From an uncultured bacterium (GTDB taxonomy: Bacteria > Cyanobacteriota > Vampirovibrionia > Gastranaerophilales > Gastranaerophilaceae), in the NCBI GenBank assembly GCA_905215335.1, contig CAJMPQ010000003.1:178363-242362 (forward strand): a DNA stretch of 64,000 bases, read 5' to 3'. A program made the translations under genes and the position numbers. The notes beneath the pieces were generated by a model. It was not told where the DNA came from. It saw only the letters and a list, made by a program, of their open reading frames with translations, and did no database searches. Below are positions 17,568-25,362 of this stretch, in pieces; the stretch's first letter is position 1; every line of letters begins with the position of its first letter.

Positions 17568-19022
17568 ATGAGTTATAATAGTTTGTCACTTTCTCAAAGC
17601 GGTAATGTTAATGACTTATCAAAATACATTATTGGAGCAACAATAAACAAACAGGAAGAACCATCCGGCATTGTTTCAGGAGCGGCTTTAATGGGTGGTA
17701 TTTCTGGAAGTTTATGGACTTATAAAAACAGAAAAGATTTAATAGGCGGATTTAGAAATCTAGCAAAAGATGCAAAGACACAAAAAGCTATGGTTACTTC
17801 TGCACCTAATAGATTTTCTGGAGCATCAGAAGTAATAAGTAAAACTGAACTTGAAAAATTAGCAGAAAAAGCTGGCCAAGTTAATAAAAAAACAGGCTTA
17901 AAAAAGAATGAACAATTATATAAAGAAGTTCAAGCTGCATTAAAAAAAGGTAAAAACTATACTTCAAGCCTAAAAGCAATAGAACAAAAACAAGCTATTG
18001 AAGCATTAAAAGCCTATAATGCAAAAGTTACAACACAAATGGCAAAAGGCAGTACCTTAAGAACAATAAAAAATGCAACTGGAATTACAAAATTCTCTAG
18101 AATTTCAAAAGAATTGGCAGCAAAATCAGGAACCTTCCGTACATTATTAAAAGGAGTAAAAGGTAATGCTGGATTTGCAGCTATTTCTCTAGGTATTGGA
18201 GTTCTTACTGATGTAGTACCAGCATTTACCGAATTAGGACCTAAAAAAGGCTTTAAACAATTAGGTAAAACAGCTGCAAAAACAGGTTTCGAAGTTGCTG
18301 GTTGGGCAGCAGGTGCTGCAGCTGGCGCAAAACTTGGCGCTGTTGTTGGTAGTTTCTGCGGTCCGGTAGGAACAATTGTTGGCGGTGCTATTGGACTATT
18401 AGGCGGTTTTGTTGGTAGCTTTATTGCCAGCAAAATTGGTGACAAAGTTGTTGGACCTAGTGAGATTGAAATAGCTGAAGAAAAAGCATCTGAAGAAATT
18501 GCTAAAACAGCAAAAGAAAACGAAGAAAACTTAAACGAATTAGCTGTTGCATCTTATGAACAACTTATTCAAAGAGCATCCGAAGGAACTCTTACTGAAG
18601 ATGATATGGCTGCAAAGAAAGCTCTAGAAGGACTTTTAGGACATGAAATAGACTTAGAAGAAGAACTTAAATTCGTACAAGAAGCTTCAACAGAATCAGA
18701 CAAAACTGTAGCAGATGAGACTACTACAAACCAAAATACAGAAACAACAGTAGCTCAAAATACAACAACAGAAACTGAAGAAAAACAAGGAAAAGAAGAA
18801 GTTGAAGAAGAAGAAGAAAAAGTACAACAACAAACTTCAACAACTTACAACAATACAGCATTTATGCCAAATTATATGCAAATGTATAACCCAATGAATT
18901 TATATTCATCAATGAATCCATTTTATCAAATGAATTCAAATCCATATATGAATCCATATATGAACAATTATACACAAATGTTTGCTAACCAAAATCCATA
19001 CAAATTCAGTTATGTAGGCTAA
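17568..19022 (+). CDS. Glycine-zipper hydrophobic protein, larger paralogue with Met/Asn/Pro/Tyr tail
   Basis: A 484-residue protein of unknown function. The core matches its neighbour: a hydrophobic helix (AISLGIGVLTDVVPAFTEL), GPKKGFKQLGKTAAKTG, then a long Gly/Ala zipper (AGWAAGAAAGAKLGAVVGSF, GGAIGLLGGFVGSFIASKIG) ending KVVGPSE. It then adds a Glu-rich acidic segment, a Thr/Gln linker, and a tail of repeated NPM, NPY and MNPYM units. GGGG(A) precedes the ATG. It stands alone between two terminators. Possible roles include a secreted or surface membrane-active protein. Confidence 0.7.
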   Translation: MSYNSLSLSQSGNVNDLSKYIIGATINKQEEPSGIVSGAALMGGISGSLWTYKNRKDLIGGFRNLAKDAKTQKAMVTSAPNRFSGASEVISKTELEKLAEKAGQVNKKTGLKKNEQLYKEVQAALKKGKNYTSSLKAIEQKQAIEALKAYNAKVTTQMAKGSTLRTIKNATGITKFSRISKELAAKSGTFRTLLKGVKGNAGFAAISLGIGVLTDVVPAFTELGPKKGFKQLGKTAAKTGFEVAGWAAGAAAGAKLGAVVGSFCGPVGTIVGGAIGLLGGFVGSFIASKIGDKVVGPSEIEIAEEKASEEIAKTAKENEENLNELAVASYEQLIQRASEGTLTEDDMAAKKALEGLLGHEIDLEEELKFVQEASTESDKTVADETTTNQNTETTVAQNTTTETEEKQGKEEVEEEEEKVQQQTSTTYNNTAFMPNYMQMYNPMNLYSSMNPFYQMNSNPYMNPYMNNYTQMFANQNPYKFSYVG

Positions 19023-19054
19023 TAATAATCATTATTATATAATAAAGCAACCCT

Positions 19055-19087
19055 AAACTCACTATTATAATAATAGTGAGTTTATTT
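19055..19087 (+). terminator. Intrinsic terminator
   Basis: A perfect 13-bp stem, AAACTCACTATTA (19055-19067) with 19071-19083, followed by ATTTATT. It closes the larger glycine-zipper gene. Confidence 0.7.
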
Positions 19088-19223
19088 ATTACTACGGCTA
19101 TGCTAAATTAAAACAATACATTTTTTATACGATTATTTTTATCCATCTTTGCAATATTCTAATTCTACACGATGGGAAGTTTACCCCTCCCCACTTCAAC
19201 CCACAGAAAAAAGGAGTATTTTT

Positions 19224-20027
19224 ATGAAAAAAATAGTAGTATTACTATTGACTATCTTGTTGTGTCAAAATTTAACTTTATGTGAAGAATTAAATACTAT
19301 AAATGAAAATATTACCCCAGACGTAGACAATGAAAAAATATCATCTTGTCCTCTTCCTATTGTAAATTCCAAAGAAGATATTGATAAGGAATTTGAAAAA
19401 ATAATTAATCATCCATACAGCTGTCTTGAAGGGAAAGAACTTGAAGCAGTAAATCTAGATAAAGGAAGAACCTTTATTGTTAGATCTCAACAACCAATGT
19501 CATCTGACACCCCGGTTGGAACTTTAATTGATTTTGAGGCAGTAGGAAATGTAAATATATTTGAAAATAAAGACCCTTCTCAAGTAACATTTACAGGAGA
19601 AGTTATAGAAAATAAACCTCCTCGTTTTGGAGGTAGAAGTAGTACTTTAAAGCTACAAATCAATAAGATGAAAGTTGATAACATAACTTATCCAGCAAGT
19701 GCATACATTTCTAAAATGGGAAAGAAACAAATTTTTGCAGGCATATTAGCTGGAACTCCAATATATTTAATGAATCTTGCTGACGTTGCAGACAGAGGTA
19801 CGGTTACAATTGATAAAGTTTATAAAGATCCTTGCCAATTCAGTTGTGAAAGTATAAAAACGCCATTAAGACCACTCTACTATGCAGGCGGAGCTTTATT
19901 ACAACTTGCAGATCTATTAATTGCACCAGTTGTTTGCTTTTTCTTACCGGGCAAAGATATTAATATTCCACAATACACAGACTTTGAAATCAAACTGGAA
20001 GATAATGTATCTTTATTAAAAATTTAA
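19224..20027 (+). CDS. Exported protein of unknown function with a beta-rich domain
   Basis: A 267-residue protein with a classical signal peptide, MKKIVVLLLTILLCQNLTLC. The ATG at 19224 has AAGGAG about 7 nt upstream; an earlier in-frame TTG at 19149 is not supported. The body carries PVGTLIDFEAVGNV, VTFTGEVIENKPPRFGG and LKLQINKMKVDN, a beta-rich module that resembles the C-terminal part of the SLH protein at 21791-23059. A hydrophobic segment (AGGALLQLADLLIAPVVCFF) lies near residue 230. Cysteines occur at several points after the signal. The function is not known. Confidence 0.7.
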   Translation: MKKIVVLLLTILLCQNLTLCEELNTINENITPDVDNEKISSCPLPIVNSKEDIDKEFEKIINHPYSCLEGKELEAVNLDKGRTFIVRSQQPMSSDTPVGTLIDFEAVGNVNIFENKDPSQVTFTGEVIENKPPRFGGRSSTLKLQINKMKVDNITYPASAYISKMGKKQIFAGILAGTPIYLMNLADVADRGTVTIDKVYKDPCQFSCESIKTPLRPLYYAGGALLQLADLLIAPVVCFFLPGKDINIPQYTDFEIKLEDNVSLLKI

Positions 20028-20050
20028 TAACTCCATAACTCACAACACAA

Positions 20051-20080
20051 TGACCGCATTCTTGAACTAGAATGCGGTCA
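20051..20080. terminator. GC-rich hairpin between convergent genes
   Basis: A perfect 12-bp stem, TGACCGCATTCT (20051-20062) with 20069-20080, and a 6-nt loop. It lies between the ends of two converging genes and probably serves both, although its T runs are short. Confidence 0.55.
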
Positions 20081-20107
20081 AAACTTGTTTTAATCTCTTC
20101 AACTAAA

Positions 20108-20281
20108 CTAAATCCCACATACGTGAAAATCACGTTCTGAAACTGAAGAAGTACACTCAAATAATTGTGTTAATAACTTTTCAATAACCTTTTCTACAGT
20201 TTTCACTTCACTTTTTAAAGCTTGAATACTTTCAGCCTTAGCTTCTTTTAAAGCATCCTCATAAAGTTGATCTTGGTACAT
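20108..20281 (-). CDS. Small 57-residue helical protein with C-terminal cysteines
   Basis: A small gene beginning MYQDQLYEDALKEAKAE. The ATG at 20281 has AAGGAG 8 nt upstream, which makes it credible. The first 40 residues form one long charged helix. The tail has LFECTSSVSERDFHVCGI with two cysteines. It lies divergently from the uridine-kinase-like gene and runs into the hairpin at 20051-20080. I do not recognise a family. A coiled-coil or regulatory role is only a guess. Confidence 0.6.
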   Translation of the reverse strand: MYQDQLYEDALKEAKAESIQALKSEVKTVEKVIEKLLTQLFECTSSVSERDFHVCGI

Positions 20282-20438
20282 AAATTATACTCCTTATTTT
20301 CTTAACACTTTATTTATCGGTACAACTAATAAATATCTTTAATATTAATAAAAATATTGTTACAAAATTTCAACAAAGGTGGATGTTTAAAATCTTTTAA
20401 AGTACAATATTTCTATGTTTGCAAAGGGGAAGTATTAA

Positions 20439-21275
20439 ATGTTAAAGGATTTTGAATTAACAAATTATGATTTCTATTCAAACCGACGCGACATGGAAAT
20501 TATATCCAATATCGTTGAAACTTTGAAAAAAATCTTGGAAGAAGATAAAAAACAAGAACAACCTTTATTCCTAAAAATATCAGATAACTTAATTTTAAAT
20601 ATTGCGAGAAAAGTTGTTCAAGAAAAAAAGCAAACTTTTTTAATTGGGATTACTGGAGAAAGTGCTTCTGGAAAAACTGTATTTGTTGACAACACAATAC
20701 AAGCCTGCATAAAAGATAAAACTGAAGGTATTTATACAGTTATAAGATGTGACGATTATTACAAAGACACATCTAAGGAATTAAAAGAAGCTGGCAGTTA
20801 CGAAGAATTATTTAAAACCGGATTTAGCTTTGATACTCCGGACGTTATTGACTTAGATTTAATGAAAAGCCATTTAGTTGCACTAAAAGAGGGTTTAACT
20901 ATCAAATCTCCAAAATACAATTTCGTAACTTGTGAATCTGATCCAAACGGAGATGAAAAAAAACCTGCAAAAGTTATTTTAACAGAAGGTCTATACGTAC
21001 TAAATGAAGGTGTAAGAGACATTATGGATGTAAAAGTTTATGTATTTACACCATTAGAAGTTATAAAAGATCGTTGGTACAGAAGAGCTGCAGAAAGAGG
21101 TAAAACTGGAGCCGCAGCAGATCTTCAGTTTGCAGATGTTAATAAAACTGCTCAAAAATATATTAGACCAGCTTATCAAATTTCAGATGCAGTTATTAAC
21201 GGTATGGTTAGCCAAGAATATATCCAAGAAATAACTGATAAAATATTCAAAGCTCTAAAAAATATTGAATACTAA
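20439..21275 (+). CDS. Uridine kinase/phosphoribulokinase-family P-loop kinase
   Basis: A 278-residue P-loop enzyme. A ~65-residue N-terminal extension precedes FLIGITGESASGKTVF (Walker A), CDDYYKD, the substrate-loop segment FSFDTPDVIDLDLM and VILTEGLYVLNE (Walker B region). The lid RWYRRAAERGKTG follows. The order matches uridine kinases, which phosphorylate uridine and cytidine, though the protein is ~65 residues longer than typical Udk. It could instead belong to a nearby subfamily with another substrate. AGGGGAAG precedes the ATG. It is monocistronic and followed by a strong terminator. Confidence 0.8.
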   Translation: MLKDFELTNYDFYSNRRDMEIISNIVETLKKILEEDKKQEQPLFLKISDNLILNIARKVVQEKKQTFLIGITGESASGKTVFVDNTIQACIKDKTEGIYTVIRCDDYYKDTSKELKEAGSYEELFKTGFSFDTPDVIDLDLMKSHLVALKEGLTIKSPKYNFVTCESDPNGDEKKPAKVILTEGLYVLNEGVRDIMDVKVYVFTPLEVIKDRWYRRAAERGKTGAAADLQFADVNKTAQKYIRPAYQISDAVINGMVSQEYIQEITDKIFKALKNIEY

Positions 21276-21297
21276 TTATTAAATAACAAGATAAAAG

Positions 21298-21325
21298 AAA
21301 GCACCGAAATTTATCGGTGCTTTTT
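21298..21325 (+). terminator. Intrinsic terminator
   Basis: AAAGCACCGA (21298-21307) pairs with TCGGTGCTTT (21314-21323), followed by a T run. It ends the uridine-kinase-like gene. Confidence 0.8.
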
Positions 21326-21338
21326 GGGTAGGTGGTAA

Positions 21339-21617
21339 TTAAAATGCCCTCTTACAAGTATCACACTGTGGCTGTATAGGAGCTGCGCATCCGCAAGGTT
21401 GTCCTTTTATACCATTTAATTTTTGACATTTTGTCAATTTAGGTTTTTTGCACTTACATTTACACTTAACTTTTTCAACTTTCACGCACTTATTGCATTG
21501 TTGAAAACCTGTAAATGGATTTAAACTATTTGGACCTTCATAAGACCAAGCAAAAGCACCTTGCATAGGTATAGTTAAAACACCAAAAAGACTCATAATT
21601 GTTAAAAATTTTTTCAT
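21339..21617 (-). CDS. Small exported cysteine-rich protein
   Basis: A 92-residue protein with a signal peptide (MKKFLTIMSLFGVLTIPMQG, cleavage probably after AFA). The mature part has about 70 residues with some 12 cysteines, arranged as CNKC, KCKCKCKK, CGC and CDTC, plus many lysines. AGGAG lies 5 nt before the ATG at 21617; the in-frame start at 21644 is not supported. The pattern suggests metal binding or disulfide-stabilised surface attachment. No family is recognised. Confidence 0.65.
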   Translation of the reverse strand: MKKFLTIMSLFGVLTIPMQGAFAWSYEGPNSLNPFTGFQQCNKCVKVEKVKCKCKCKKPKLTKCQKLNGIKGQPCGCAAPIQPQCDTCKRAF

Positions 21618-21742
21618 ACTATCTCCTAACTTTATTGGGTACATTTTTATTTTAAAAGTTTTAAATATAAATCCTATACCTAAATGGAGAAACTCAATTA
21701 GACTTTTTGCTTAAATAAAACAAACTATTTTTAACAAAAAAA

Positions 21743-21767
21743 GAGTCGGCTATAATTTAACCGACTC
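21743..21767 (-). terminator. Intrinsic terminator after the SLH gene
   Basis: GAGTCGG (21743-21749) pairs with CCGACTC (21761-21767). In the minus direction it is followed by a T7 run. Confidence 0.75.
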
Positions 21768-21790
21768 AAATTTATCAATTAAGTATTATT

Positions 21791-23059
21791 TTATTTAGAA
21801 ATACTAGTATCTTCCAATAAAATCACTTTAATTTCTTCACCTTTTTTAGCACTGTAGTGTAAACCTGGAGTTACTAAACCAGTAACTAAACCAATACCAG
21901 CACCAACAGGAGTACCAATAGCTACACCAGTACCAACTTTATCAGGACTTGGAATGAATGAGAAACCAACACCAGCACCAGTACCAACAGCAGCACCACC
22001 TACTGTGTATAATGCAAGTTTACCTGCAGTCATCCAAGGACCTTCTTTTAACGCATAATCTTTATAGAATGGTTTTGCATTTAAGTCTACAACTTGACCA
22101 TTTGGAGTTGTAAGTTTATCTAACTGAACATACACTCTAGCATTTTTGTTAAACCATTGTGGATCTTTGATATCTAAAACTTTACCAGAGAACACTGAGC
22201 CTGCTGGAATTAATAAAGTACCTTCATCAGTCTTGATATCTTCAGGATTTGTAAATGTTACAACATCACCTGCGGCATGCAATTTTGATTTGAATTGTTC
22301 ATTAAATGCAACTTCTAAAACGTTTCCTTCAAGAATAATATTTCTTATATTAGTAATTGTAACATCATGGTTTGGAGCTTTTTTAACCATTGTTAAATGT
22401 TCTGTTCCTAAAATAGTTTCTTTTTTATATTGAGATTTAACCAAATCTAATTTTTGTTTCAATCTATATAATAGAACAGCAGCTTCAGCTCTTGTTAACT
22501 CATCAGCTGGTCTTAATTCTTTTTCATCTGGATGATTTACATAAATACCATAAGATAATGTTTTAGCATAAACATTCTTAGCCCAAGCTGGAACTTTAGC
22601 TGCATCTTTGTATTGAGAAAGAATATTTGTATCTACATCACCATCAATTGTAATATGACTAATTACAGATTGAGCTTCATCTCTCAAAACTCTTGCTTTT
22701 GGCTTAAATGTACCATTTGGGTAACCATAAACTAAACCTAATTGTTGAGATCTAACAATTGCATCATGATCTGGACCAGAATTTGCTACATCAGAGAATT
22801 TTACTTTTGAAGTGATTTCAGCATCATAATTACCTAAAACTTTTAATAATGCTTTTACGAAATCAACTCTAGCCATCTTATTTTCAGGATAGAAATTACC
22901 ATTAGATAAAGTCATCACTGAATCATTAACAACACTAGCGATTTCTGGTTGAGCCCAATATTCTTTAGACACATCATCAATACCATTGTATGCAAAAACC
23001 GGTAAAGTATTGATTGTAAGCATACTACCAACCAATAACCCTGCTAATAACTTTTTCAT
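21791..23059 (-). CDS. SLH-domain surface protein
   Basis: A 422-residue exported protein. A signal peptide (MKKLLAGLLVGSMLTINTLP) is followed by three SLH repeats (DVSKEYWAQPEIASVV, ARVDFVKALLKVL, LGLVYGYPNGTFKP, LTRAEAAVLLYRL). These modules normally anchor proteins to cell-wall polymers and occur in cyanobacterial outer-membrane porins. Residues ~230-345 form a beta-rich module (DVVTFTNPEDIKT, GSVFSGKVLDIKD, ARVYVQLDKLTTPNGQ). A Gly-rich hydrophobic region follows (GGAAVGTGAGVGFSF, GAGIGLVTGLVTPG). It is not a full porin length. GAGGAA precedes the ATG. Confidence 0.85.
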   Translation of the reverse strand: MKKLLAGLLVGSMLTINTLPVFAYNGIDDVSKEYWAQPEIASVVNDSVMTLSNGNFYPENKMARVDFVKALLKVLGNYDAEITSKVKFSDVANSGPDHDAIVRSQQLGLVYGYPNGTFKPKARVLRDEAQSVISHITIDGDVDTNILSQYKDAAKVPAWAKNVYAKTLSYGIYVNHPDEKELRPADELTRAEAAVLLYRLKQKLDLVKSQYKKETILGTEHLTMVKKAPNHDVTITNIRNIILEGNVLEVAFNEQFKSKLHAAGDVVTFTNPEDIKTDEGTLLIPAGSVFSGKVLDIKDPQWFNKNARVYVQLDKLTTPNGQVVDLNAKPFYKDYALKEGPWMTAGKLALYTVGGAAVGTGAGVGFSFIPSPDKVGTGVAIGTPVGAGIGLVTGLVTPGLHYSAKKGEEIKVILLEDTSISK

Positions 23060-23171
23060 ACTCTAAATTCCTCTTTTTATGCTTCCACTAAACCATTATT
23101 TTATGATTGTAGTATAATTATAATTAAATGTAAATAGTTTACCCTATAAATTTCTACTAGGAGGAAAAAGA

Positions 23172-24605
23172 ATGAGAAATTTAACGGCCACCAAAATAGT
23201 TTCAACGTTAGGCCCAGCAAGTGCTAACGAAGAAATGATTAGAAAATTATACAGAGCTGGTGTTACCATGTTTAGAATTAATTCTTCGCATGAAACAGTT
23301 GAAATTCACAAGAACACTTTAGACATCATTAGAAAAATTGAAAAAGAAGAAAAAGCTATCATTCCAGTATTATTAGACCTTCAAGGTCCAAAAATCAGAA
23401 TTGGACAACTTGAAAAACCTATACAAGTTCAAGCTGGTGAAGTTTTAAAATTCAGACATCAAACAAAATTTGAAAACGATATTATCCCAGTTGATTATAA
23501 AGGTATAGCTAGCGACGTTAGACCTGGAGAAAAAATTCTAATTGATGATGGAAAAATTCAATTAGTAGTACAAAAAGTTGAAAAAGATGTTGTTTTTGCT
23601 GAAGTATTAACAACTGGAGAAATCAAAGCTCGTAAAGGTTTAAATATTCCTGGCGGAACTGGAAGTATCGATATTTTAACAGAACGCGACAAAATGTTTG
23701 TTGAGTTTGCGCTAAATAATGATATCGACTATCTTGGTTTATCATTTGTTAGAAACAAAGAAGATATCATCAATTTACGTAGCATTTTGGAGAAACATAA
23801 TTCTCGCTTAAGAATAATTTCAAAAATCGAAAAACCTCAAGCTCTAGAAAACATAGATGAAATCATTGAACATTCCGATGGTATCATGGTAGCTAGAGGA
23901 GACTTAGGTATTGAAATCAAAACTGAACAATTACCAATTGCTCAAAAAACAATTATTAAAAAAGCAAATATTGCAAGAAAACCTGTAATCGTTGCAACTC
24001 AAATGCTTGAAAGCATGATTGAAAACCCAATTCCTACAAGAGCAGAAACATCAGATGTTGCTAACGCAATTTTAGACGGAGCTGATGCTGTAATGCTTTC
24101 AGGTGAAACAGCTATGGGTAAATACCCTGTTGAAGCAGTTAGCACAATGAAGAAAATTGCAGAAGATATTAATAAATGCCAATTTATTAAAAAGAATGAA
24201 TTTCCAAAACCAATTTTAACAAAAAGCAATGCTATACCTATGTCTATAGCACTTTCAATTGCTGATATTTTGAAAAACTTACCAAAAACAAAAGGTATTA
24301 TTGCTCTAACTGCAACTGGATACACTCCTGCATTAATTTCAGAATGCAGACCTTCTGTTCCAATTTATGCATTATGTTCAGATTTCAAAATTTGTAGATT
24401 TATGCAACTTTATAACAGTGTATTCTCAATTATAATGAAAGAAAAAGAAATCAATATTGATAAAGAAACATTATTAACATTAAATGAATTTTTGAAAAAT
24501 TCACTAAAAATGAAAGTTGATGACAATGCAATTATTACAGGTTCAATACCTCACTTAATGTCAGGTCAATCAACAAACTTTATCAAAATTCATACAATCA
24601 TTTAA
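23172..24605 (+). CDS. pyk: Pyruvate kinase
   Basis: A 477-residue pyruvate kinase of standard length without the extra C-terminal phosphotransferase-like domain. It makes ATP and pyruvate from phosphoenolpyruvate in glycolysis. It starts TKIVSTLGPAS, with substrate residues in FRINSSHE, LLDLQGPKIRIG, the catalytic lysine region ISKIEKPQALENID, and MVARGDLGIEI. The C-terminal allosteric-type domain ends GSIPHLMSGQSTNFIKIH. AGGAGG precedes the ATG. It is monocistronic and followed by a strong terminator. Confidence 0.97.
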   Translation: MRNLTATKIVSTLGPASANEEMIRKLYRAGVTMFRINSSHETVEIHKNTLDIIRKIEKEEKAIIPVLLDLQGPKIRIGQLEKPIQVQAGEVLKFRHQTKFENDIIPVDYKGIASDVRPGEKILIDDGKIQLVVQKVEKDVVFAEVLTTGEIKARKGLNIPGGTGSIDILTERDKMFVEFALNNDIDYLGLSFVRNKEDIINLRSILEKHNSRLRIISKIEKPQALENIDEIIEHSDGIMVARGDLGIEIKTEQLPIAQKTIIKKANIARKPVIVATQMLESMIENPIPTRAETSDVANAILDGADAVMLSGETAMGKYPVEAVSTMKKIAEDINKCQFIKKNEFPKPILTKSNAIPMSIALSIADILKNLPKTKGIIALTATGYTPALISECRPSVPIYALCSDFKICRFMQLYNSVFSIIMKEKEINIDKETLLTLNEFLKNSLKMKVDDNAIITGSIPHLMSGQSTNFIKIHTII

Positions 24606-24621
24606 TACAGAATTAATTAAC

Positions 24622-24658
24622 AAAAAAGAGTGGTTATTAAAAACCACTCTTTTTTTTC
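24622..24658 (+). terminator. Intrinsic terminator of pyk
   Basis: A 14-bp stem, AAAAAAGAGTGGTT (24622-24635) with 24642-24655, ends in eight T residues. Its 3' arm overlaps the end of the small minus-strand ORF at 24637-24795. Confidence 0.85.
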
Positions 24659-24795
24659 GACATATCTTCCGGATGCGCAGAATTTGATAAAATAATCTCA
24701 TAAAATTCATTTTTATCAATATTTACGCCCATAGTATTGATATCACAATATTTTTTCTTTTTCTTGTTTAATAGTTTTTTATAATCTTGTCCCAT
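24637..24795 (-). CDS. Possible small 52-residue lysine-rich protein
   Basis: The ORF reads MGQDYKKLLNKKKKKYCDIN and ends MSKKKSGF. It is the only open frame of any length in the 400-bp gap between pyk and rplS. The ribosome site is weak (GTGGT close to the ATG), and its stop lies in the pyk terminator stem. The amino-acid pattern is plausible (NIDKNEFYEIILSNSAHPED), but there is no family match. It may be fortuitous. Confidence 0.35.
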   Translation of the reverse strand: MGQDYKKLLNKKKKKYCDINTMGVNIDKNEFYEIILSNSAHPEDMSKKKSGF

Positions 24796-24914
24796 ACCAC
24801 AAATATTATCATAAAATATAAACTTGAAACAGATTTAAAACCTTATATTACAAAACTTAATCACCGCTTGCAAATTTAGTATATTTATTATACGATTCAT
24901 GATAAGAACGTGCG

Positions 24915-24953
24915 TCGATGGACTTTTGTGTGGAAAAAGTCATTAAACATCGA
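24915..24953 (+). promoter_or_regulatory. Nested hairpin in the rplS leader, candidate ribosomal-protein leader
   Basis: Upstream of rplS, TCGATG (24915-24920) pairs with CATCGA (24948-24953). Directly inside it GACTTTT (24921-24927) pairs with AAAAGTC (24935-24941). The result is a bipartite stem with a 6-nt bulge (ATTAAA) on one side. It ends about 50 nt before the start codon. Several bacterial groups have L19 autoregulatory leaders; whether this is one is inference. Confidence 0.45.
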
Positions 24954-25005
24954 TTAAGGAATTACATAGTTAAGTTTAGATTAGAAATATAAAGGAAAGC
25001 AAAAA

Positions 25006-25362
25006 ATGAATCACCCTATTATTGAAGAATTAGAAAAAAATTATTTGGGCAAAGATCTTCCAGATCTAAATGCCGGCGATACAGTAAAAGTTTTTGTTAA
25101 AATTATCGAAGGTAACAAAGAAAGAATCCAAGCATTTGAAGGTACTATCATCAAAATGCATGGTTCTGGTTTAAACAAAACTATCACTGTAAGAAAAGTA
25201 TTCCAAGGTGTTGGTGTTGAACGTGTATTCTTGGTTAACTCTCCAAGAATTGACAAAATCAACGTTTTAAGACGTGGTGATGTTAAACGTGCAAAACTAT
25301 ACTATTTAAGAGAACGTTCAGGTAAAGCTACTCGCATTAAGGAAAAAATTGAAAAAAGATAA
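25006..25362 (+). CDS. rplS: 50S ribosomal protein L19
   Basis: A 118-residue L19, at the interface of the two ribosomal subunits. Diagnostic stretches are FNAGD-type LPDLNAGDTVKVFVKIIEG, RIQAFEGTIIKMHGSGLNK, GVGVERVFLVNSPRID and VLRRGDVKRAKLYYLRERSG. AAGGAAAG precedes the ATG. It overlaps rbgA by 14 nt, so ribosome assembly and L19 synthesis are coupled. A structured leader lies upstream. Confidence 0.97.
   Translation: MNHPIIEELEKNYLGKDLPDLNAGDTVKVFVKIIEGNKERIQAFEGTIIKMHGSGLNKTITVRKVFQGVGVERVFLVNSPRIDKINVLRRGDVKRAKLYYLRERSGKATRIKEKIEKR

Noticed and set aside
18014..18445. 143-residue minus-strand ORF rich in Pro/Ala
   Set aside because: It is the antisense of the Gly/Ala zipper coding region; composition is explained by that gene.
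16617..19022. Prophage tape-measure or tail genes
   Set aside because: No phage structural, packaging or integrase genes are nearby, and the zipper-plus-tail layout does not fit.
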